Assembly (NCBI GenBank): GCA_017619255.1
Contig: JAFZSS010000157.1
Location: 1-18,654 of the forward strand
DNA: 18,654 bases
From: Muribaculaceae bacterium
GTDB lineage: Bacteria > Bacteroidota > Bacteroidia > Bacteroidales > Muribaculaceae
Reading direction: 5' to 3'
Position 1 is the first letter of the stretch; the number at the start of each line of letters is the position of its first letter. Shown here in pieces: positions 7,124-13,620 of the stretch. The notes beneath the pieces were generated by a model. It searched no databases. It was not told where the DNA came from and worked only from the letters and a program-made list of their open reading frames with translations. Made by a program: the position numbers and the translations under genes.

Positions 7124-9904
7124 ATGGAACCGTCATTAAATAACCGACAACGGCGAGAAAGAGACCCATGGAGGAAAAGGCTGATTATCTGGGTCGCGCC
7201 GGCGTTATTGTTGCTGGCTGTCGGGTTGTCGCTATTCAAGCAGTGCACCGCACTGGGAAGGGCGGCCGATACCGAGGTCTATGACCCGCAGGAAAACGGC
7301 GCGGGCTTCGTCACCAAGGCCGACTCGGTGCTGTCTCTGCTGTTGTCATGTGTGGATACAACGGTCGAGGCCACCACACTGGAGACCTTGAATAAGCGTT
7401 ACAAAGCCTTGGAGTTTGCTTTGCCCTTTGGAGAGGAAGGTAACGCCTTTATCGAGTCCAGTAACTTGAGGCTCGTGGGCATCCACCCCGAGTATATCAA
7501 GGACGAAAACCTCAGGCGGTTCTATTATAACAGCCGTTTGCCCCAATTGCTGGAGCGTCAGGCTGAGCATCTGGGTGAGTGCTACTTTAACATCCGCTGC
7601 AAGAGTTACTTGTCTGACAAAAAGAAACGAGACAGCAATCCCGAGAAGATTTTGCCCGTGAAGATTGAGTCCATCTCGCTTATCCCTTCAATGTTTAAGG
7701 TGAAGATGATGAAAACACCGTGGACAGGTGTCATTGAGGGAGCTGAGAACTGTCTCTTTGATGATAAAGGAACCATTTACCTGAGTTATGGAAACAGCGT
7801 GCTTCCTATCCACAGCGATTCAGTCTTCGATCAGAAGAATGTGGTCAATTTCAATGCCATCTTGAATGAGGGCATCCTGCTGTGGACGCGTCCAGTAGCG
7901 TCGGGGGAAAAGGAGAAGAAGCCGGAAGCCATTGACTACTACCAGTATTATAAGACGGCCTTTGACTGCAATGGTACTCCTCACGCGGTGAACATCAAGA
8001 TGCAAGACACGCGTCAGTCGCCCGAGCGCGCATATATCACTTTCTCCTATTCCAAGGGCAAGTTGAGGCTGTCGCACTCGTGCGGTATTATGGTCATTGG
8101 TAGCAAGCAAAGTCAGAAATTCTTAGAACACAAGCAAGGCACTCATCGCACCGAAGTACCCTTTGAGGACGGGATGAAGATTCTGATGTACACTGTGAAG
8201 GACAATGACTTGAGCATGAAATTGGGTGAAATCACCTTGTTCAAGGACAATCCCATGCAGATGTTATCCTACCTCACGCAGTCGAGCATCGGTGTGGACC
8301 GTTTCTTCATCTCGGATTACCAGACCGACTTGTTCACCCAGCAATTGTTGCATGGTTTGTCCCAGCATTTGTCCAACCGTGAGAATGTGGATACAGTGCA
8401 GCTCACCATCGACCCACTGCTGTCACGCGAATTTGAGAACGAGATCAAGAAGTATGTGGCTGAATTGCCCAAAATGATAAGTCCTGACAAGCATGGCAGA
8501 ATCAAGCCCAAGTCGCAGGTCAAGGAACAGTATGATATGTCGCTGACCATTATGGATATGGCGACAGGAGAAGTGTTGGCATCGCCGTTCTATACCACGC
8601 TGTTTGACAACAACGATTTCCCCGAGATGCTGAAGTTGACCACACGCAACCCTTCGTTGAACCGCCGTTCGGTGGGCTCAACATTCAAGCCGATGGAGGC
8701 TTTGCCTGCCGTGTTGAGCATCCCCACACTGATTAATCTGGACACTAGGACGGGAAAATATGGCGTGCCTGACTTTGACAACAAGCGAGTGATGTTCTTC
8801 GGCCGTCTCACCAGGCCATGGGCCAAGAACTCTGAAGGTCATTGGAGTGGCTGTGATTTCGCTGAATTCTTAAGCCATTCCGATGATGTTTATCCCGTTG
8901 GCCTCGTAGCATTGGCTTTGTCCGACGAGACGGCTTCTGGTAGCTCAACATTGCTTCCGATTGATGGCAGCAAGTCTTATTTCACGATGGGCAATGATGG
9001 CTTTCTGAGGTTCAAGGACAGTAAAAAACAGGAGAATCAGCAAGAATTGGGCCTTCAGCCTTTTGTATCCAACTTCTCTACGATTTATGGTGTGAATTAC
9101 AAGGAGAGCAGTGAGGATGCGCTCTATAACCGTACTGCCGACATCAATCTGTTCCGCCAGTTGGTGGCCGATATGGATAATTGGGACGAGCGTGTGTATG
9201 GTTTGCGAGAGGTGTCGCCGGAGCCCACGCAGTTACGGTTCGACCGTTTTAATGATGGTGAGGACTTCCGTGCATTGCTTGTGCCTTGGACACTTGGCCA
9301 GGGAGACAACATGTGGAACTGTGTGAAGCTTGCCGAGGCTTGGGCAAGAATGATCAGTAAGACTGGAGTGAACGCCTCGTTTATCAGATATCCAAAGGGT
9401 ACAGTTTCCCCGTCGCTTGTGAATGACTCATTGCGCTCGTTTGCTGGGAATTCGAACTACAACGATACTTGGAACAACTTCCTGACTGAGTTCAGAAAGG
9501 CCCAAAGAGGGAGTTTGTTAGGGCCTATGAAAACGGCGGTTGATGGTTTGAACGAGGGGCTGGTTCTATTCTCCAAAACAGGAACTCCTGATGCCTATAA
9601 TCCGCCTGTCGGTGTTCCCTTGTTGGGCGGAGGAGTCAGGAAGATGGACTTGGGTATGTTCAGTTTTGTATTGACTAAGGAATCCAGTTATCAGAACTGT
9701 ATACTGAAGAATAAACCCTCCAAGGGCATCGTCTGCATTGTCAGGATATCACGCTCCTATGAGTGTAGCCATTGCCGTTCTGGCAAGCCCTGTGCGGCCT
9801 GTGAGCACTATTGGGGCCTTGAGTCGGGACACGCTCGTGATTTCTTCTCCAAGAATCCTGCTCGTTTGCGCAAACTGTATGACATGACCAGGAACTATTA
9901 TTGA
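7124..9904 (+). CDS. Penicillin-binding-protein-like transpeptidase with Cys4 tail
   Basis: The 926-residue protein has a short basic cytosolic head, one transmembrane helix at about 20-38 and then an extracytoplasmic region. Residues ~45-420 show no recognised domain and would be the stalk or pedestal. From about 422 (VQLTID at 425-430) it follows the class B PBP transpeptidase pattern: VGSTFKP with nucleophile Ser519 and Lys522 (SxxK), SDDVY at 586-590 (the S-x-D variant seen in PBP2-type enzymes), LGQGDNMWNCVKLAEAWA starting near 724 (like iGQG..tplqlA.aya) and KTGT at 818-821. All three catalytic motifs are intact, so D,D-transpeptidase or another penicilloyl-serine-transferase activity is expected. 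After the catalytic domain, C881, C884, C890 and C893 form a CxxC-x5-CxxC cluster that I do not know from this family. Together with the SEDS-like gene it would make a polymerase/crosslinker pair. At 926 residues it is longer than typical class B PBPs (roughly 550-700). Confidence 0.8.
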   Translation: MEPSLNNRQRRERDPWRKRLIIWVAPALLLLAVGLSLFKQCTALGRAADTEVYDPQENGAGFVTKADSVLSLLLSCVDTTVEATTLETLNKRYKALEFALPFGEEGNAFIESSNLRLVGIHPEYIKDENLRRFYYNSRLPQLLERQAEHLGECYFNIRCKSYLSDKKKRDSNPEKILPVKIESISLIPSMFKVKMMKTPWTGVIEGAENCLFDDKGTIYLSYGNSVLPIHSDSVFDQKNVVNFNAILNEGILLWTRPVASGEKEKKPEAIDYYQYYKTAFDCNGTPHAVNIKMQDTRQSPERAYITFSYSKGKLRLSHSCGIMVIGSKQSQKFLEHKQGTHRTEVPFEDGMKILMYTVKDNDLSMKLGEITLFKDNPMQMLSYLTQSSIGVDRFFISDYQTDLFTQQLLHGLSQHLSNRENVDTVQLTIDPLLSREFENEIKKYVAELPKMISPDKHGRIKPKSQVKEQYDMSLTIMDMATGEVLASPFYTTLFDNNDFPEMLKLTTRNPSLNRRSVGSTFKPMEALPAVLSIPTLINLDTRTGKYGVPDFDNKRVMFFGRLTRPWAKNSEGHWSGCDFAEFLSHSDDVYPVGLVALALSDETASGSSTLLPIDGSKSYFTMGNDGFLRFKDSKKQENQQELGLQPFVSNFSTIYGVNYKESSEDALYNRTADINLFRQLVADMDNWDERVYGLREVSPEPTQLRFDRFNDGEDFRALLVPWTLGQGDNMWNCVKLAEAWARMISKTGVNASFIRYPKGTVSPSLVNDSLRSFAGNSNYNDTWNNFLTEFRKAQRGSLLGPMKTAVDGLNEGLVLFSKTGTPDAYNPPVGVPLLGGGVRKMDLGMFSFVLTKESSYQNCILKNKPSKGIVCIVRISRSYECSHCRSGKPCAACEHYWGLESGHARDFFSKNPARLRKLYDMTRNYY

Positions 9905-9907
9905 TTC

Positions 9908-10720
9908 GTGAGCACGAGATCTAAAAGAAAAGGAACCAAAGGCCGCCGCACGCGCCGCAAAAAGGTGTCGCCACTCAAAGCATGGTGGCGGCGCTTGAAG
10001 CGCCGTGTCAAGTCACACTCTTTTGAGGCGCTGCTTGCTCTTGTGGCAGTAGGTGCCATCGCCCTGGTGTATCACAAGGTGGATGTGGGACGCAAGCAAC
10101 GCTCCACCGTCGCCTCTAACAAGTATAACGGCATAGATGTGTCCAAGCACCAGGGCAAGATAAATTGGGAACGCGTCGCTCAGGACCAAAAAATACAATT
10201 TGTCTATGTGAAGGCCACCGAGGGCGCCTCACTCGTTGACAAGACCTATCGCAGGAATATCACCGAGGCGCGCAAGCAAGGCCTCCTGGTGGGCAGTTAC
10301 CACTTCTTTACCAGCTATAAGTCACCCGAAGAGCAGTACAGGAATTTCAAGCGGCAAGTCAAGAAGGGTGAGCAGGACCTCCTGCCGATGGTTGATGTAG
10401 AGGAGGCGGGAAACAAGTATGCAAAGCGCGAGGTGCTGCAGCAACGCTTGTGGACCTTCATGAACTTGGTGAAAGCCGACTATGGTAAGTATCCCGTGCT
10501 GTATAGTCAGTATAAGTTCTACAACGACCTGCTGGCACCCGATTTCAACAAGTGCATCATTTTCATTGCCCGTTATGGCGGTAATGTGCCGGCGTTGAGG
10601 GGTGGGGGAAAGTATAACATTTGGCAGTTCACCGAGCGAGGCAAGGTGGACGGCATCAAGGGATATGTCGATCTCGACCGCTTCGAGAACGGCACCTCCA
10701 TCAACGACATCACTCTATGA
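9908..10720 (+). CDS. Membrane-anchored GH25 family lysozyme (muramidase)
   Basis: The 270-residue protein has a very basic cytosolic head (residues 1-36, rich in Lys/Arg), a transmembrane helix at about 39-56 and a GH25 domain from about 72 to the end. Family landmarks are NGIDVSKHQG (Asp77), FVYVKATEG (Glu105), the catalytic strand LLPMVDVEEAG with Asp163 and Glu165, then IFIARYGG, IWQFTERGKVDGIKG and VDLDRF. GH25 enzymes cleave the beta-1,4 bond between N-acetylmuramic acid and N-acetylglucosamine. The transmembrane anchor instead of a cleavable signal would hold the activity at the inner-membrane face. The start is GTG at 9908, three bases after the preceding stop; no in-frame ATG is available before the GH25 domain. 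This spacing ties it to the transpeptidase-like gene. As last gene of the operon it supplies the cutting activity needed for insertion of new wall material, or a self-directed lytic activity. Confidence 0.85.
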   Translation: MSTRSKRKGTKGRRTRRKKVSPLKAWWRRLKRRVKSHSFEALLALVAVGAIALVYHKVDVGRKQRSTVASNKYNGIDVSKHQGKINWERVAQDQKIQFVYVKATEGASLVDKTYRRNITEARKQGLLVGSYHFFTSYKSPEEQYRNFKRQVKKGEQDLLPMVDVEEAGNKYAKREVLQQRLWTFMNLVKADYGKYPVLYSQYKFYNDLLAPDFNKCIIFIARYGGNVPALRGGGKYNIWQFTERGKVDGIKGYVDLDRFENGTSINDITL

Positions 10721-10727
10721 CCCCGCA

Positions 10728-10758
10728 TTTGTTGGTAAGCTATATGCTTATCGACAAA
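10728..10758 (+). terminator. Hairpin after the lysozyme gene, possible operon terminator
   Basis: The arms are TTTGTTGGTAAGC (10728-10740) and GCTTATCGACAAA (10746-10758), around a TATAT loop. They pair over 13 positions with two G-U wobbles. The hairpin begins 8 bases after the lysozyme stop codon. No run of T follows directly (CCTCAGCCCG, then TATTTTCC), so it is either a weak terminator or a 3'-end stabilising hairpin. Confidence 0.45.
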
Positions 10759-10927
10759 CCTCAGCCCGTATTTTCCTGACAGCAAACCCTGCGCTGGCGT
10801 TAGAAACAGAACAATAGGCTCTGAGATGCAACTGACCACATGGTGGAGCAGAGAATTTCTGTTGTCTCCCTTGATGGTATGAATTTCCATAAAATACACA
10901 TAATCATCGGGCGAATTAATGCTAAAA

Positions 10928-10960
10928 GTTGTGCTGATAATGTGCTTTTTGTTATCTTTG
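10928..10960 (+). promoter_or_regulatory. Bacteroidetes-type promoter of the aldo/keto reductase gene
   Basis: The box TATCTTTG at 10953-10960 matches the Bacteroidetes -7 consensus TAnnTTTG. A GTTG at 10928-10931 lies 21 bases upstream in the -33 position. Transcription would begin near 10964, giving a leader of about 60 bases to the ATG at 11024. Confidence 0.6.
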
Positions 10961-11023
10961 CACATCGCTCCCTGACATCTGTTTCAGGGGAAGCCCAATG
11001 TGGACAATAAAACAAGAATCGTT

Positions 11024-12385
11024 ATGGGAAACAAGCAACCGGAGATGAATCGCCGCCGATTCCTGCAAAAGTTGGGACTGGGCGCCGCTGTGATGGCTGT
11101 TAATCCGCTGGGAGTGTTGGCAGCAGAGAAAAGTAAGCCGCAAGCCAATCAAGGCGATGATGTGATGAATCAGATGACCTATCGTGTGCAACACGGCTCG
11201 GGAGACAAGGTCTCGCTGCTGGGCTTCGGCATGATGCGATTGCCCGACAGTCAGGAGGAGGTGAACCAGCTCGTGGACTATGCCATCGCACACGGCGTGA
11301 ACTATTTCGATACGGCTCCGATGTATAAAGGCGGACGCAGCGAGGACATGACAGGAACGGCATTGAGCCGTCATCCGCGTGAGAAGTATTTCGTGGCAAC
11401 CAAGATGTCCAACCAGAAGGAAAACCTCTGGCCGATGGATGAGGCCCGCAAGATGTACGAGAAGTCATTCCGCGATTTGCGGGTGGATTACATCGATTAC
11501 TATCTGCTCCACAGCGTCGGTGGAGGTGGAATGGATACCCTCCGGAGTCGTTTCCTTGACAACGGTTTGTTGGACTTCTTTTTGCGCGAGCGCGAGGCTG
11601 GCCGCATACGCCATTTGGGATTCTCTTATCACGGCGATGTCAGCGTGTTTGATTTCCTGCTTGACCATCAGGATGAGTACCATTGGGACTTCGCACAGAT
11701 TCAGATGAACTATCTCGACTGGCGACATGCATCGCTCAACACTTCGGGCTGGCGTCATGACGCAGATGCCGAGTATCTTTATAACAAGATGGAAAAGACC
11801 GGCGTGCAGACCGTCGTGATGGAACCCCTCAGGGGAGGCGCCTTGGCCACTATGAACGAAGACCTCGTTCAGCGTCTTACTGCTCTGCGCCCCGATGATA
11901 GCCCGGCAGCGTGGGCATTCCGTTGGGTAGGTTCCCATCCCAACATCCTCACCACGCTCAGTGGCATGAACCAGATGAGTCACATGGAGGAAAATGTCCG
12001 CACCTTCTCTCCGCTCGAGCCATGCACCGAGGCCGAAAACAAGGTACTTGAAGAGATTGCCGACATCATGGCAGGCTTCCCCGTCATTCCCTGTACCGCT
12101 TGCGAGTACTGCATGCCGTGCCCCTACGGGGTTGACATACCAGGTAACTTCGCATACTACAACGAGGCCGTTGCCCAGGGAATTCTCCCGTTGCCCGAGA
12201 AACAAGCAGCCGACTACATGGCCCGCAAGCAGCAGTTCGCCGACGGCTTGCGACAGGCACTGCCTGACGCCTCGGCCTGGGCCACCCAGTGCGTCGATTG
12301 CGAGACCTGTCTGAAGAAGTGCCCTCAGCAAATCCGCATCCCCAACCAGATGGCACGCATCGTCGAAATCCTCCGCCACCGCTAA
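11024..12385 (+). CDS. Tat-exported aldo/keto reductase with two C-terminal Fe-S cysteine clusters
   Basis: I chose ATG 11024 over GTG 11000 because it places a twin-arginine signal (NRRRFLQKLGLGAAVMAV, arginines 10-12) near the start; the protein is then 453 residues. The (beta/alpha)8 reductase core runs from about 52 to 330 with the catalytic tetrad Asp96 (YFDTAP), Tyr101, Lys127 (VATKM) and His163 (YYLLHS). The C-terminus carries C357-C360-C363-C366 and C423-C426-C429-C433 (the last in CVDCETCLKKCP), typical of ferredoxin-like 4Fe-4S segments in this AKR subfamily. It is likely an oxidoreductase that trades electrons between a carbonyl substrate and an Fe-S chain. The substrate cannot be told from sequence. 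Export in folded, cofactor-loaded form is implied by the Tat signal. The gene stands alone with its own promoter and terminator and is not obviously part of the upstream operon. Confidence 0.88.
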   Translation: MGNKQPEMNRRRFLQKLGLGAAVMAVNPLGVLAAEKSKPQANQGDDVMNQMTYRVQHGSGDKVSLLGFGMMRLPDSQEEVNQLVDYAIAHGVNYFDTAPMYKGGRSEDMTGTALSRHPREKYFVATKMSNQKENLWPMDEARKMYEKSFRDLRVDYIDYYLLHSVGGGGMDTLRSRFLDNGLLDFFLREREAGRIRHLGFSYHGDVSVFDFLLDHQDEYHWDFAQIQMNYLDWRHASLNTSGWRHDADAEYLYNKMEKTGVQTVVMEPLRGGALATMNEDLVQRLTALRPDDSPAAWAFRWVGSHPNILTTLSGMNQMSHMEENVRTFSPLEPCTEAENKVLEEIADIMAGFPVIPCTACEYCMPCPYGVDIPGNFAYYNEAVAQGILPLPEKQAADYMARKQQFADGLRQALPDASAWATQCVDCETCLKKCPQQIRIPNQMARIVEILRHR

Positions 12386-12414
12386 CCACCCACAACACCC
12401 CATCCCAATAAAAT

Positions 12415-12454
12415 ACTGCGAGCAGATGACTGAATTTGATCATCTGCTCGCAGT
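12415..12454. terminator. Bidirectional intrinsic terminator between the reductase gene and ssrA
   Basis: A perfect 15-bp stem, ACTGCGAGCAGATGA (12415-12429) with TCATCTGCTCGCAGT (12440-12454), encloses a 10-base loop. On the + strand it is followed by GTTTTCT; on the - strand it is followed by ATTTTATT. It lies 29 bases after the reductase stop and just beyond the tmRNA 3' end on the other strand, so it can stop both convergent transcripts. Confidence 0.85.
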
Positions 12455-12462
12455 GTTTTCTG

Positions 12463-12856
12463 TGGAGCTGGAGGGGTTTGAACCCTCGTCCAACCGCGGA
12501 ACTAATAAGGTTTCTACATGCTTAGTCCCGGCTTGGTTTTCGACTGACAGCAGGCCCGGGACGACCAACTGGCAACTTATCCTCTAAATTTCGGACTTAG
12601 CTCGAGGAAGGCTTCGTCCTATCGCCGATATTCCGGCACCACCGTTTCAACCCGCCTCGGCGCGAGGGCAGTTGGGTGATGTCTCGTCACCGCCCTTGGC
12701 AGTGATTGAGCGTGACCTACTATTTTCGATCAGGCAGCGAGAGCGTAATTGTTTTCGCCATTTAAATTTGTCAATGACTGAGATTATAGAGCCATGCCAT
12801 TATCGCTCTGCATGCTTGCTTACCACCTCAACACGCTGTCAAAGCCAGTCAGCCCC
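12463..12856 (-). ncRNA. ssrA: tmRNA (transfer-messenger RNA)
   Basis: Read on the - strand, the 5' end GGGGCTG (12856-12850) pairs with CAGCTCC near the 3' end, with discriminator A at 12463. A T-arm with TTCAAAC in a GAGGG/CCCTC context precedes the acceptor. The mRNA-like part contains GGC GAA AAC AAT TAC GCT CTC GCT GCC TGA (12759-12730), coding for the proteolysis tag GENNYALAA, close to the GETNYALAA tag I recall for Bacteroides. The CCA end does not appear to be encoded (the next bases read CA then G), so it would be added after transcription. tmRNA with SmpB rescues ribosomes stalled on messages lacking a stop codon and tags the product for proteolysis. The length of about 394 nt is normal. 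Ends are set by acceptor pairing and are good to a few bases. Confidence 0.96.
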
Positions 12857-12884
12857 GATTATGTGTATCCGTGTAAACGGCCTG

Positions 12885-12914
12885 CAAAGGTACTGCAAAA
12901 ATTGTTCCAAACAA
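12885..12914 (-). promoter_or_regulatory. Promoter of ssrA
   Basis: On the - strand TACCTTTG (12892-12885) matches TAnnTTTG. A TTG (12914-12912) lies 19 bases upstream. Transcription would start near 12881, about 25 bases before the mature tmRNA 5' end, consistent with a short leader removed by RNase P. Confidence 0.65.
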
Positions 12915-12932
12915 TGCTTTTTTACAAAAAAG

Positions 12933-13556
12933 TCAAATTTCTTCGGTGATTTCGTGCCAGAATGGGGATTCTTGAGGGACGAAATTGCCTTCCTGAAGGT
13001 ATTCATAGATGCGGAGGCAGGCCCATGCGTCAATGGCGGCGTATCGCTGCTGGGCCTCTGTGAGTTGTGTTGCCTCCCAGTTGGAGAGTTGCTGCCCCTT
13101 GCTGATTTTTTGTTGGAACAGGATGGCATAGATTTTCTGGAGGCTCATGTCGGTGATGTCATATTGCTTGACAGATTGCTGCAGCTCGACGAATCCTCGA
13201 GGGGTGAAGTCGCAAACACGGCTCAACTGATGAAAGTCGTCGGTGGTGGAAACGCCCACTTTGATGTGCTCGGCGTTTTCGAGGTATTGCTTGAGCGGGG
13301 CGGGGATGCCGGTCTTATTGACGCGGAAGAGGAAAGCGTCACTGTCGGTGGACAGTTGCAGCAGGGCGATGTTGTGCCTCTCGCCTCGCTTGAATGTGGG
13401 GCGCGTCTCGGTATCGAATCCGACACACGATGCCGTCTGCAGCGCGTTGACGGCACTTTTGACTTGCGAGATGGAGTCAATGACATGGATGTGTCCCGGG
13501 AAGGAGACCACCGGCATCTCATTGATGACTTGTTTTTCTATTGATATGACATGCAT
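12933..13556 (-). CDS. DEDDy 3'-5' exonuclease-domain protein (RNase D/WRN-like)
   Basis: The 207-residue protein (from ATG 13556) is essentially a single exonuclease domain. Exo I is GFDTETRP (Asp48, Glu50), Exo II is VGVSTTDDFHQL (Asp107) and Exo III is YAAIDAW (Tyr172, Asp176), giving the DEDDy set of two-metal nucleases. An HRDC domain, present in full-length RNase D, is absent, so the specificity (tRNA 3' ends, other RNA or DNA) is open. The upstream GTG-initiated extension to 13595 is rejected because a promoter box (13565-13572) lies inside it. The gene follows the RelA-like gene by 64 bases on the same strand but has its own promoter. It lies just upstream of ssrA, with no sign that the two share a transcript. 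Confidence 0.85.
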   Translation of the reverse strand: MHVISIEKQVINEMPVVSFPGHIHVIDSISQVKSAVNALQTASCVGFDTETRPTFKRGERHNIALLQLSTDSDAFLFRVNKTGIPAPLKQYLENAEHIKVGVSTTDDFHQLSRVCDFTPRGFVELQQSVKQYDITDMSLQKIYAILFQQKISKGQQLSNWEATQLTEAQQRYAAIDAWACLRIYEYLQEGNFVPQESPFWHEITEEI

Positions 13557-13564
13557 AACGGGTG

Positions 13565-13596
13565 CAAAGGTAGTGATATTGGTTGACCCATACAAG
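13565..13596 (-). promoter_or_regulatory. Promoter of the exonuclease gene, near-leaderless
   Basis: On the - strand TACCTTTG (13572-13565) matches TAnnTTTG, and CTTG (13596-13593) sits 20 bases upstream in the -33 position. The start codon at 13556 is only 8 bases beyond the box, so the message would have a leader of about five bases or none. Confidence 0.6.
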
Positions 13597-13620
13597 TTTT
13601 GCCGCTATGGTTTTCATTGC

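Larger units (their letters stand above)
10721..11023. other. Non-coding interval between operon and aldo/keto reductase
   Basis: This 303-base interval holds the hairpin at 10728-10758 and a promoter at about 10928-10960 for the reductase gene. The middle (10760-10920) shows no convincing open frame, repeat or RNA structure. Short frames crossing it on either strand overlap the lysozyme coding sequence and have no recognisable protein character. Confidence 0.5.

Noticed and set aside
1..10720. Type VI secretion or gliding-motility cluster
   Set aside because: No VipA/B, Hcp, TssF/K-like, GldK-N or SprA-like features were seen; the wall-enzyme motifs explain the genes better.
11000..11023. 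GTG 11000 as start of the aldo/keto reductase
   Set aside because: ATG 11024 places the twin-arginine motif at a normal distance from the start and follows the promoter leader equally well.
11465..12403. 312-codon open frame on the - strand
   Set aside because: It is antisense to the aldo/keto reductase, whose catalytic and Fe-S motifs are clear, and it runs close to the bidirectional terminator.
12463..12520. Stand-alone tRNA suggested by the T-arm and acceptor sequence
   Set aside because: The matching 5' acceptor strand is about 390 bases away and encloses a tag reading frame, so it is the tRNA-like end of tmRNA.
12672..13544. 290-codon open frame on the + strand
   Set aside because: It lies antisense to ssrA and the exonuclease gene, both strongly supported, and its translation shows no domain character.
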